From IMG/VR virus record IMGVR_UViG_3300045141_000128, positions 1 through 40,750 of that record: a DNA stretch of 40,750 nt. One strand, 5' to 3'. This DNA comes from a virus. The position numbers and the translations under genes were made by a program. This document shows, piece by piece, positions 6,388 to 14,704 of the stretch; position 1 is the first letter of the stretch; each line of letters begins with the position of its first letter. Below the pieces are notes generated by a model that worked only from the letters and a program-made list of their open reading frames with translations, did no database searches and was not told the DNA's origin.

Positions 6388-6894
6388 ATGAAGCGCTACC
6401 TCCTAGCTTCCCTGGCCATCGTGGCCACGGTCGTTGCGGCGATGGCCGCGAACGATTTGACGCTGTCGACCGGGACGAAGTTCTTGCCGGGCCCCAGGCT
6501 GATCGACGGCAATGACCTCAACGTCATGCTTGGCACGGTCAACCTGCTCAACGACAGGTCCGACGGCACGGCTCCGCTCCTGCCGAGCTGCGCGGTGACC
6601 GGCTCGGGCACTGCCGCGACCTGCAACGGTGTCAAAGGGGTGGTGACCACCGCAGCTTTGACCACCGCAGCTTTGACCGATGTTTCCTACACGATCACCA
6701 ATTCGAGCGTGACTGCGGCGTCGGTGGTGCAATGCACCAACCAGGGCTATTCCGGCGTCTTTTTCACGGCCGGTGTGCCAGAGATTCTGAGCTGCGTGCC
6801 GGGGGCCTCCTCGATCGTGGTGCATCTGGCTAATACCCACGCCACCGTGGCTCTCAACGGCACGGTCAAGATCGGCTTCCGGGTGAATAACTGA
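6388..6894 (+). CDS. Secreted modular protein: LSTG module plus TTAAL module
   Basis: A signal peptide (MKRYLLASLAIVATVVAAMA) is followed by LTLSTGTKFLPGPRLIDGND, which matches the N-terminus of the protein encoded at 17153, and then a C-terminal module of about 100 residues (CNGVKGVVTTAALT ... IGFRVNN) that matches the C-terminus of the beta-helix protein encoded at 17494. The four cysteines of the C-terminal module are conserved in both. A perfect 15-bp tandem duplication at 6646-6675 repeats TTAAL in this copy only. The protein may therefore be a shortened relative or assembly partner of the spike system at 17153-19314. Its 3' end joins the next gene by TGATG. Confidence 0.7.
   Translation: MKRYLLASLAIVATVVAAMAANDLTLSTGTKFLPGPRLIDGNDLNVMLGTVNLLNDRSDGTAPLLPSCAVTGSGTAATCNGVKGVVTTAALTTAALTDVSYTITNSSVTAASVVQCTNQGYSGVFFTAGVPEILSCVPGASSIVVHLANTHATVALNGTVKIGFRVNN
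6646..6675 (+). repeat. 15-bp in-frame tandem duplication
   Basis: ACCACCGCAGCTTTG occurs at 6646-6660 and 6661-6675 without change, doubling TTAAL. The homologous module near 19080 has one copy, so this looks like a recent in-frame duplication. Confidence 0.85.
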
Positions 6895-7628
6895 TGACCC
6901 TCCGCCACCTCATCGCGATCGCCCTGGCGCTCGCGGCCTGGAGCCTGCCGGCCCACGCCGCCCCGCCGGGGACGATCAATCAGTACAACGCAGTCTGCGA
7001 CCCGCTCTTCCCGACGCGGTGTCAGTCGGTCAGTCAGGTGCCCGGCGGCGCCACCGGCACCTTCGGCCAGACGGTGGTGGTGCCGAACGGCGGCTCGGTG
7101 GCCCTCGGGTCGACCACTGACGCGGCCTGCGCCACTGGCTCGACCACGGCCTGCACGCTGATCGCCCTGATCAAGTGGCTCAACAGCGCCGGGCTTCTGA
7201 TCACCGGCACGGCCAGTATCCCCTCGCCGCAGGTGATCAGTTCGCAGGGCATCCCTGGCGGCGTCCCGATGGGCGTCAGCATGACCGGCAGCGGGCCGAT
7301 CATTCAGATCAACGGCAACGCGCAGGGCACGACCGGAGCGGTGGTCGCCACGCTCGCTGCCGTCGCGGCCAAGACCACCTTCATCTGCGGCTTCGACGTT
7401 TCGGCGATTGGCGGCACGGCGGCGGTAGGGCCGGTCACCGTGGCCGGGATTGTTGGATCGTCGCAGATTTATCAGGTCACCTCGACGGCTGTCGGTGTGC
7501 TCTTCGGGCCGATGAATTTCAACCCGTGCATTCCGGCGAGCGCTCCCAACACGGCGATCACGATCACGACGACGGCGGACGCCACGGCGACGGCGGTCGA
7601 CGTCAACAGCTGGGGCTACCAGCAATGA
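6894..7628 (+). CDS. Secreted cysteine-containing protein (244 aa)
   Basis: The signal peptide MTLRHLIAIALALAAWSLPAHA precedes a mature chain with six cysteines in three close groups (VCDPLFPTRCQ, ACATGSTTAC, ICGFD with NPCIP). The middle contains TLIALIKWLNSAGLLITGT and a Gly/Thr-rich beta region ends in TAVDVNSWGYQQ. It has the look of a phage surface-exposed or decoration protein, but no defined family is recognised. The start is shared with the previous stop (TGATG) and the end overlaps the following small gene (ATGA), so it is in the same coupled operon as the other signal-peptide genes. Confidence 0.7.
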   Translation: MTLRHLIAIALALAAWSLPAHAAPPGTINQYNAVCDPLFPTRCQSVSQVPGGATGTFGQTVVVPNGGSVALGSTTDAACATGSTTACTLIALIKWLNSAGLLITGTASIPSPQVISSQGIPGGVPMGVSMTGSGPIIQINGNAQGTTGAVVATLAAVAAKTTFICGFDVSAIGGTAAVGPVTVAGIVGSSQIYQVTSTAVGVLFGPMNFNPCIPASAPNTAITITTTADATATAVDVNSWGYQQ

Positions 7629-7843
7629 CCGAGGCTACTCCCTACAAGATGATCGATACGTGGGAGTACGACATTCTCGGCCTCCCGCTCAACGACGAGG
7701 CCTTCGACGCGCTCGGCTCGGCTGGCTGGGAGCTGGTCTGCTGGCTGCCCTCGATGGACGCGCAGGGCAATCGCCTGTTCATCTTCAAACATCACCTGCT
7801 CGTGCAAGACCCCACGGCTCCCGCCCCGGAGGCGCAACGGTGA
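7625..7843 (+). CDS. DUF4177-like small protein (72 aa)
   Basis: The product follows the DUF4177 layout: WEYDILGLPLNDEAFDALGS, then AGWELVCWLP, and a final beta strand LFIFKHHL. The GWELV motif after a predicted helix is the family hallmark; its function is unknown. It has no signal peptide, unlike both neighbours. The start is in ATGA with the previous gene and the stop overlaps a GTG start (GTGA) of the next. Confidence 0.6.
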   Translation: MTEATPYKMIDTWEYDILGLPLNDEAFDALGSAGWELVCWLPSMDAQGNRLFIFKHHLLVQDPTAPAPEAQR

Positions 7844-10473
7844 GATTCGCCGCCTTTCTCGCCGGGCTCCTGTTCGCTATGGCAGCCCTGGCGGGCCCGC
7901 CGGTCACCCTGCGTGGCCCGGCCCCCGATGTCGCCCTGGACTTCATCCACAACGCCGCCGTCGCCTCCGGGTGCGGGTCGACCGCAACGAGCTGCATCAC
8001 CGACACGCGGGCCTCGACCAAGTGGTGCGACTACCTCAACGGCAATTGGGTGAGCGTGACGGCCAACGTTCCATGCATCACCGACAGAGGGTTCCTGATC
8101 GAAGACCCCGCCACCAACTATATCCGCAACAACTCCATGCAGGGCGCTGTTATAGCTGCGCCGGGGACGCTACCCACCAACTGGGTAGACAATATGAGCG
8201 GCCCGCTCAACGGTATCTCTCGCAGTATTGTCGGGCTAGGGACTGAGAATGGCATAGATTATATCGATTATCGGCTTTCCGGCACTGCCTCGACGGGCAC
8301 GACGATCAATCTTAACCTAGAGACAAATAACTCCACCGCAGCCGCTAGAAATCAGAAGTGGACAGAGTCGTTTTTCCTCTATCTCAAGGCCGGGTCGACC
8401 AATAATGGCGGGCTGACAGTCAAGCTGGCTATTTACGGCTTGAACTCGGCGTTCACCACGACTGAGACTGCCTTTTCGCCTGTTACAATAACGGGTTTTG
8501 CCCCGTTGGGACTGTCTCGCTCATCGCTTGGTATGTCTCTCACGAATGCAGCTACGGTCTGGGTTAAGCCCGTCGTTGCATTCACCATAGTTAGCGGGAA
8601 TGTTATTGACGCGACCTTCCGCATCGGCTGGCCGCAAATGGAGAGGCAACAAATCACCGGGGAACCGGGCCTCGGCTATAGCGCCGAGATGACCTCGCCG
8701 ATACGTACTGTCAACGCTGCTGTCGTCAGGGCTGGTGACATTGTCAGCCTGACCAATCCCCCTGTATTCGGTAGCAAGTTCACCATGTACGCTGCCGCAG
8801 TCCCGACTGTTGATGATACTCCCGTATGGTTGATGTCGGCGGGTGTACCGTCTAACAGCGGCAAGGCGTTCGGGATGTATTTGTCTGCCGGCGGCGGCGC
8901 GAGTCTGAAGATTGCTGGTTGCGCTACTAATTGGGATTATTCTTTTACAAACAATGTCTGGGCTAGGTGGCAGCCAGTAAAGCTGGCGTGCTCGGCCGCC
9001 CCGGATGGTGTTTCCGGCAATCGTATTGTCAGCCTGAATGGCAGCCTCGACAGCGTTACGTACCCGCCGGACAATGATCCGACTGTACCGGCGCTCCAGA
9101 CCGTGTCGATAGGTAGCTCCAGTCCGACCTACACTGGTGGGGACGCCTACATCACTGCCATCGGGATATGGCCGACCGTCCAGCTTACGGCTGACGCGCT
9201 CAAGGCGATCACCACCGTGGCTCCGACGCCGATCCCCGACATATGGCTGGACTTCGCCGGCAATGCCGCTGTCGCCCCCGCCGTTCCTGGCTGTGGGCCG
9301 ATGGTGACGAGCTGCCTGACGACGACGCGGGCATCGCCGAAGGCTTGCGATAACAAGGATGGCAGTTGGCTCACCGTGGGCAACAACGTGGCCTGCGTCA
9401 CCGACAAGGGCATCCTCGTGGAGGGGTCGGCGATTAATTACGTGCGCAACAACACGATGGTCGGGGCTGCCGCAGGAGGGGCACTGCCGACCAACTGGAG
9501 CTTTGGCAACGTCTCCGGGCTGTCGTCGCAGGTCGTCGGCACGGGCGTGGATGGTGGCATCGATTACGTCGACATCCGGCTGTTCGGCACGACGTCAGGA
9601 GCTGGTGCTGTAACGCTGGTTCTTGAGCCTCAATCCAGCGGTTCCTTTACCTCCCAATGGGATGGCTGGTGCGCATCTGTTTTTGTGCGTCTTGTTGGCG
9701 GAACGGCGGCCAACGTCACCGGGGTTGCCTCCACGGTAGTGGAGCTGAATAGCACGGGAGGATTTCTTGCGAGTGCGTCGAGCCCGCTTGTCGCTCCGAC
9801 CTCTGCGTTCCAGCGGCTGACGCAAGCCATCACGTTTCTCGATCCGGCGGCAGGCAGCTCCGGTTCGAGGCTGGACATGGGGATCGCGGGCAGCGGGCTG
9901 CCGGTCGACATCACCCTCCGCATTGGCTGGCCGCAACTGGAGTTTGGTCAAGGTCCGAGCAGTCCGATCAGAACGCTGGGCAGCGCGTCGGTAACGCGGG
10001 AGGCCGATGCGGTGTGGGTGACTACGCCGACGACGGTATTCGGCCGCGCAGTCAGCATGTACGCAGCCTATACACCTCTCACGCTCGGCGCTTTTACTGT
10101 CACTGCCGTTGTCAACGTATCCGATGGCACGACCAACAACCGCGCTCACTTAAGCAGGGATAACAATGGCCGCCTGCAAGTTATGTACTATGCTCAGAAT
10201 GTCGGTGCCGGTATTTCAGGCAGCGAGGACATACCCACCGGCATCCCCGCCAAAATGGCTGGTGCGTTTCAGAGCGGGGACCAAGCCGGTGTGGTCAATG
10301 GGGGTGCGCCGCTCAGCCTCGCCGTGTTCGGCGCTTTTCCTCCTCTGAGCAGGATCGCCATCGGCGGCTGGCCGAACGGGAGCTTTGGCTACGTCAACGG
10401 CTACATCACGCAGGTCGGTGTCTGGACGAAGACCCGCCTGTCCAATGACCAGCTCGTAGGTCTGACACGATGA
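7840..10473 (+). CDS. Large secreted protein with two spike-fibre/LamG-like modules
   Basis: GTG 7840 opens a signal peptide (VRFAAFLAGLLFAMAALAG). Two homologous modules follow, from about residues 25 and 465. Each begins with an LDF...SC(I/L)T-TRAS...CD-x-G-W...N-x-(P/A)C(I/V)TD(R/K)G block leading to a TNYIRNN or INYVRNN segment. That resembles the TRAS...GLLIE-ARTN block of phage head-spike-fibre proteins, with extra cysteines. A beta-sandwich region comes next and each module ends in a LamG-like strand (LSNDQLVGLT in the second). In module 1 the paired cysteines continue later (AGCATN, KLACSA). The likely role is carbohydrate or surface binding. Codons in 8100-9200 are visibly more A/T-rich than neighbours, suggesting recombination in module 1. 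Confidence 0.78.
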   Translation: MRFAAFLAGLLFAMAALAGPPVTLRGPAPDVALDFIHNAAVASGCGSTATSCITDTRASTKWCDYLNGNWVSVTANVPCITDRGFLIEDPATNYIRNNSMQGAVIAAPGTLPTNWVDNMSGPLNGISRSIVGLGTENGIDYIDYRLSGTASTGTTINLNLETNNSTAAARNQKWTESFFLYLKAGSTNNGGLTVKLAIYGLNSAFTTTETAFSPVTITGFAPLGLSRSSLGMSLTNAATVWVKPVVAFTIVSGNVIDATFRIGWPQMERQQITGEPGLGYSAEMTSPIRTVNAAVVRAGDIVSLTNPPVFGSKFTMYAAAVPTVDDTPVWLMSAGVPSNSGKAFGMYLSAGGGASLKIAGCATNWDYSFTNNVWARWQPVKLACSAAPDGVSGNRIVSLNGSLDSVTYPPDNDPTVPALQTVSIGSSSPTYTGGDAYITAIGIWPTVQLTADALKAITTVAPTPIPDIWLDFAGNAAVAPAVPGCGPMVTSCLTTTRASPKACDNKDGSWLTVGNNVACVTDKGILVEGSAINYVRNNTMVGAAAGGALPTNWSFGNVSGLSSQVVGTGVDGGIDYVDIRLFGTTSGAGAVTLVLEPQSSGSFTSQWDGWCASVFVRLVGGTAANVTGVASTVVELNSTGGFLASASSPLVAPTSAFQRLTQAITFLDPAAGSSGSRLDMGIAGSGLPVDITLRIGWPQLEFGQGPSSPIRTLGSASVTREADAVWVTTPTTVFGRAVSMYAAYTPLTLGAFTVTAVVNVSDGTTNNRAHLSRDNNGRLQVMYYAQNVGAGISGSEDIPTGIPAKMAGAFQSGDQAGVVNGGAPLSLAVFGAFPPLSRIAIGGWPNGSFGYVNGYITQVGVWTKTRLSNDQLVGLTR

Positions 10474-13127
10474 AGCTCGCTCTCGCCGCTCTTGCGCTGC
10501 TGGTGGCCGTCTCGGCGGCCTTGGGCAATGCGTTCTTCCCGGCCGGGCAGTTGACGCCTCCGCCGAGCGTCTGGATCGACTTCACGCGCAATTTCGGCAG
10601 GGGTGCGGCCTGCACGGGGTCGGCGGCGAGCTGCATCACGGTGAACCGACCCTCGGTCAGATACTGCGACACGATCAGCGGGACGTGGATCAGCGCGGCG
10701 GCCAATCAGCCCTGCATGACCGACAAGGGGCTGTTCACGGAGGAGGCGCGGACCAACTGGATCAGGAACAACGTAGGTGTCGGTGCGGTTCCCGGCACAC
10801 CGGGGACCGTACCGACCAACTGGAGCATCACTGGTGGTGGGGCGGGCCTATCAACTCAAGTGGTCGGTACTGGCGTCGAGAATGGTATAGATTATGTAGA
10901 TTTAAGGTGGTTTGGGACAGCAGTAGCCAGCTCAGCTTCATTTAGTACCGAGAATACCAAAGGAGTGATAGCGGTATCGACTGGACAGGTCTGGACTAGT
11001 TCAGTTTTCTTAAAGTTGGTTGCCGGGAGCTTTACCAATACACTCAATTGGAACTTGATCGTAGCGTCATGGGACAGTGGTGGCGTATATCAGGGCAACC
11101 TAGCTGGCTCGCCTCTGCTAGGAGTTCCATCTTCAAGCGGGATTATGCAGAGATATTCCGCCAACATTACGATTACTCCGCCCACTGCGGTATCGGTTAC
11201 TCAGCAGATATTTTTCAACACGGCTGCCGGACCAGTTGATTTCACCGTCCGAGTTGGCTGGTCCCAGCTTGAGCTGGGTGCGTTTGTCACCAGTCCGATC
11301 CGAACGACAGGCGCTGCGCTGGCGCGGAATACAGACGTGGTCACGTTAAATAGTCCGCCAAGTTTGGCTGGTCCGCTTTCCGTGTATCAGGACATGACGC
11401 CGACTTGGGTGACCAATTCGGCGTCTGTGTATTACCCGGTATCACTAGATTCCGGGGCGACTGCCAATAGCCTTCAGGTACGTCAATCGTCTCTGATTGG
11501 TGGCGCGGATTTGTTCCAAGTGTCTGGGGGGCTGGTCAACGTTGATACTGGTTCATTCTCGATGCCTCTGGGCTCTAACAACAAGATTGCCTTTACCACA
11601 GCTGCGGACGATGTGGCTTACGTTATTAATGGCGCTGGAGCGGCGTTACAGACGGATAATTTAGCTCCTCTTCCAGTCGGCATGAACAGAATAGGGTGGG
11701 GCATTTGGACCGCTGCTCCTCAGTACGTTCGGCAATTTGGCCTCTGGTCGGGCACCCGGCTGACCAACGACCAGCTCGTGAACATAACTACCCCCTCAAA
11801 GCTGCCCGACGTGTGGCTCGACTTCGCTGGCGACAACGCGATTGGCTGCCCCGTCACCGGCCCAGTGGCGGCGAACTGCCTCACGGTGGCGAGGGCTGGC
11901 AGCCGATGGTGCGACACCAAGGCGGGCACTTGGATCAGCGCGGCGGCCAACCTGCCGTGCATCACGGACAAAGGCTTGCTGGTCGAGGAGGCGAGAACCA
12001 ACGGTATCCGCAACAACGCGATGATCGGGGCAGTGCCGGGGACGCCCGGCACGCTGCCGACGTTCGGCTGGAACGTGACGGTGCCCAACGGCCTGACCAC
12101 CAACGTCATCGGGACCGGCGTTGAAAGCGGCATCGATTATATCGATTTGCAGATAGTCGGAACCGCTGCCAGCACGCAGTGGGGAATGGTTTTCGAGGCA
12201 GCCGGGATAATCGCAGCGGCGCAAAACCAAGTTTGGTCCGACTCCATGTTCTGGAAGCTGGCTGGCGGCAGTTTGACCAACATCACCAACCTTCAGATAG
12301 GGATCACTCAGGCAGATGCCGGTAACGTGTTCCTGGCTAATACCGAGGCGACACAGACATCGCCGACAAGTGCAGGACTGAGCGCTCAGCGCGTCATCGC
12401 CTCGCTTACAGCCGATCAGGTTGGTGTCGCGTCTTTACGCCCCAACCTGTTGATCAACATGACGGCTGGGCAGGCGATCAATCTGACCCTCCGCATCGGC
12501 TGGCCGCAAGCGGAGCTGAACTCGATAGGGCATGCCTCGGCCTTCGCCACCTCGCCGATCCGCACTGCCGGGGCTGCCGTCACCCGCGCCGCCGACCTCA
12601 TCACCATGACCCAGCCGCCGCCGATCTTTGGCAGCGCCTTCTCGGTGTACGCGGCAGGCACTCCGATGGCTAACGTTGAGTACAATGTCCAGCAGACGCC
12701 GGTCACCCTGAGCAATGGCACGCCCGATCACCGCGTCGAGATAGACCGGCAGTCGCCGCTTGGTGTCGAGCGCATACTCTACGAGGTCAACGTCGCTGTC
12801 GGAGGGGCGAACGGGGTCACCGCCATGCCAACCGGCGTGCCGCTAAAGATGGCGGCAGGGATGAGGGCCGGCGATCAGGCCGGGGTTGCCAATGGCGGGA
12901 CGCCGGTCACGCTGGCCTTTGGCGGGACGCCGACCATCAACACGGTGACGATTGGAGGTGGGCCAAACGGGCAAACGTACTGGAACGGCTACCTCACAGC
13001 GGTGGGCGTGTGGGGCTCGCAGCGCCTCTCCAACGCCGACCTCACCGCGCTGACAAGGTCGCTGTCGACGGGCACCCTGGTCGAGGCCGAGGAACCGCGC
13101 GAGCCCCGCTTACGGCTGCGCCAATGA
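10470..13127 (+). CDS. Second large secreted protein with two spike-fibre/LamG-like modules
   Basis: This is a paralogue of the gene immediately upstream, starting in its stop (ATGA). A signal peptide (MKLALAALALLVAVSAALG) precedes modules at about residues 34 and 447. Each has the four-cysteine block (SCITVNRPSVRYCD in the first, NCLTVARAGSRWCD in the second), then TDKGL(F/L)(T/V)EEARTN, RNN, GTPGT(V/L)PT, and VIGTGVESGIDYIDLQ or the equivalent. LamG-like ends are RLTNDQLVNIT and RLSNADLTALT. A polar tail EAEEPREPRLRLRQ closes the protein. The middle of module 1 (10880-11700) is A/T-rich compared with the flanks. A receptor-binding or host-surface-decorating function is inferred from the fold. 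Confidence 0.78.
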   Translation: MKLALAALALLVAVSAALGNAFFPAGQLTPPPSVWIDFTRNFGRGAACTGSAASCITVNRPSVRYCDTISGTWISAAANQPCMTDKGLFTEEARTNWIRNNVGVGAVPGTPGTVPTNWSITGGGAGLSTQVVGTGVENGIDYVDLRWFGTAVASSASFSTENTKGVIAVSTGQVWTSSVFLKLVAGSFTNTLNWNLIVASWDSGGVYQGNLAGSPLLGVPSSSGIMQRYSANITITPPTAVSVTQQIFFNTAAGPVDFTVRVGWSQLELGAFVTSPIRTTGAALARNTDVVTLNSPPSLAGPLSVYQDMTPTWVTNSASVYYPVSLDSGATANSLQVRQSSLIGGADLFQVSGGLVNVDTGSFSMPLGSNNKIAFTTAADDVAYVINGAGAALQTDNLAPLPVGMNRIGWGIWTAAPQYVRQFGLWSGTRLTNDQLVNITTPSKLPDVWLDFAGDNAIGCPVTGPVAANCLTVARAGSRWCDTKAGTWISAAANLPCITDKGLLVEEARTNGIRNNAMIGAVPGTPGTLPTFGWNVTVPNGLTTNVIGTGVESGIDYIDLQIVGTAASTQWGMVFEAAGIIAAAQNQVWSDSMFWKLAGGSLTNITNLQIGITQADAGNVFLANTEATQTSPTSAGLSAQRVIASLTADQVGVASLRPNLLINMTAGQAINLTLRIGWPQAELNSIGHASAFATSPIRTAGAAVTRAADLITMTQPPPIFGSAFSVYAAGTPMANVEYNVQQTPVTLSNGTPDHRVEIDRQSPLGVERILYEVNVAVGGANGVTAMPTGVPLKMAAGMRAGDQAGVANGGTPVTLAFGGTPTINTVTIGGGPNGQTYWNGYLTAVGVWGSQRLSNADLTALTRSLSTGTLVEAEEPREPRLRLRQ

Positions 13128-14704
13128 GCGATGTCCTCGACAAGCTCAACAGCATCCTTGGCCGGTTTGCCCCCGACCAGCAGGCCGAGCTCCTCGACAC
13201 CGCCAAGCGCAAGGCCAAGTCGATTTGGATACCCAACCCCGGTCGGCAGACGCTGGCCTACCTCTCCGACGCTGACTGGCTGCTCTACGGCGGCGCGGCC
13301 GGCGGCGGCAAGACCGACCTCTTGTTGGGGACGGCCCTGACCCAGCACGAGAACTCCGTGATCTTCCGCCGCCAGGGCGTCGACTTGCGCGGCACCGAGG
13401 ATCGGCTGATCGAGATTCTCGGTTCCAGGAACGGCTACAATGCGACCGACATGAAGCTCAAGCACTCCAGGGGCATCCTCGAATTCGGGGCCTTGGAGAA
13501 GCCGCACTCCGAGCTGACGTGGCAGGGCCGTCCGCACGACTTCATCGGATTCGATGAGGGCGCCCAGCTCAGCCTGGACAAGGTGCTCTACGTCACCGGC
13601 TGGCTGCGCAGCGTCACGCCGGACATCCGCAAGCGCGTGGTCATTGCGACCAACCCGCCGACCGGCGGCGACGGCGAGTGGGTGATCGAGTGGTTTGCGC
13701 CCTGGCTCGACCCGACATTTCCTGATCCGGCCGAGCACGGTGAGCTCCGCTGGGCCATCGTCGTGGATCGCAAGCTGCGCTGGGTCGGTGGGCCCGGTGT
13801 CACGACGATCGGCGGACACACCTACACGCACGAGAGCTACACATTCATCCTCAGCCTCCTGGAGGATAATCCCTGGCTCTCGGCGACCGGCTACCGGGCC
13901 CGCATCGAAAACCTCCCCGAGCCTCTGCGCTCGCAGCTCCTGCACGGCGATTTCCTGGCGGGCAGAGAGGATCACGAGTGGCAAGTGATCCCCACCGACT
14001 GGGTCAAGGCGGCGCAGGAGCGCTGGCGCAAGGCGCCGCAGAAAACGCGGACGATGCTGGCCCTCGCCATGGACGTCGCCATGGGCGGGCCGGACGTCAC
14101 CACGATCGCGGCCCTGCACGAGGAGGCGTGGTTCGCACCGATCATCACGCGGCCGGGTGTCGCCACCAATGACCCGGTCCAGCACGCTGCCCTACTTATC
14201 CTCTCACGTCGTGATGAGGCCGATATCTCGGTCGACGCGACGGGCGGCTGGGGTACGGGTATTCTCTCGCACCTGAAGCACCAGCACGGCATCCCCTGTT
14301 CCGGGCTGGTGTTCAGCCGCAAGTCCAACCTCAAGGCCCGCGACGGCAAGCTCGGCTTCAGGAATTTGAGGGCCGAGATGTACTGGCGCTTCCGGGAGGC
14401 CCTGTCCCCCGATTCCGGTTTTGACGTCATGCTGCCGCCGAGCCCCAGGCTGCTCGGCCAGCTGACCACGCCGCGCTATGAGGTGCGCAGCACCGACCTC
14501 CTCATCGAGGACAAGGAAGGCATCCGCAAGCGCACTGGGGGCAGCACTGACGAGGCCGACGCCGTCGTGATGGCGTGGCACCGCCGGGGCTCCTCGACGC
14601 GCCTACGGCCCACCCTGGTGCCGGGGCTGCCGCCGCTGTCGGACTGGGAGCGGCCGGTCTACGAAGAGTCGCCCTGGCGTACAGATAGGTGGATGCTGCA
14701 ATGA
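13124..14704 (+). CDS. terL: Terminase large subunit
   Basis: The 526-residue protein is the DNA-packaging motor ATPase/nuclease. Walker A is GGAAGGGKT at residues 56-64, Walker B with the catalytic Glu is FIGFDE at 140-145, and an ATPase coupling segment ATNPP lies near 175. The C-terminal RNase-H-like nuclease has acidic residues in AMDVAMGG (D317), SVDATGGWG (D371) and DEADAVVMAW (D476, D479). ATG 13124 is chosen for the ATGA overlap with the preceding gene; an upstream in-frame extension would overlap that gene by over 100 bases. The stop overlaps the portal start. No small terminase is adjacent, which is unusual; the best candidate is the fragment at 1-195. Confidence 0.95.
   Translation: MSDVLDKLNSILGRFAPDQQAELLDTAKRKAKSIWIPNPGRQTLAYLSDADWLLYGGAAGGGKTDLLLGTALTQHENSVIFRRQGVDLRGTEDRLIEILGSRNGYNATDMKLKHSRGILEFGALEKPHSELTWQGRPHDFIGFDEGAQLSLDKVLYVTGWLRSVTPDIRKRVVIATNPPTGGDGEWVIEWFAPWLDPTFPDPAEHGELRWAIVVDRKLRWVGGPGVTTIGGHTYTHESYTFILSLLEDNPWLSATGYRARIENLPEPLRSQLLHGDFLAGREDHEWQVIPTDWVKAAQERWRKAPQKTRTMLALAMDVAMGGPDVTTIAALHEEAWFAPIITRPGVATNDPVQHAALLILSRRDEADISVDATGGWGTGILSHLKHQHGIPCSGLVFSRKSNLKARDGKLGFRNLRAEMYWRFREALSPDSGFDVMLPPSPRLLGQLTTPRYEVRSTDLLIEDKEGIRKRTGGSTDEADAVVMAWHRRGSSTRLRPTLVPGLPPLSDWERPVYEESPWRTDRWMLQ

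Noticed and set aside
12989-14185. 398-codon minus-strand frame opposite the large terminase gene
   Set aside because: The plus strand has Walker and nuclease motifs. Opposite-strand open frames are expected at this GC content.
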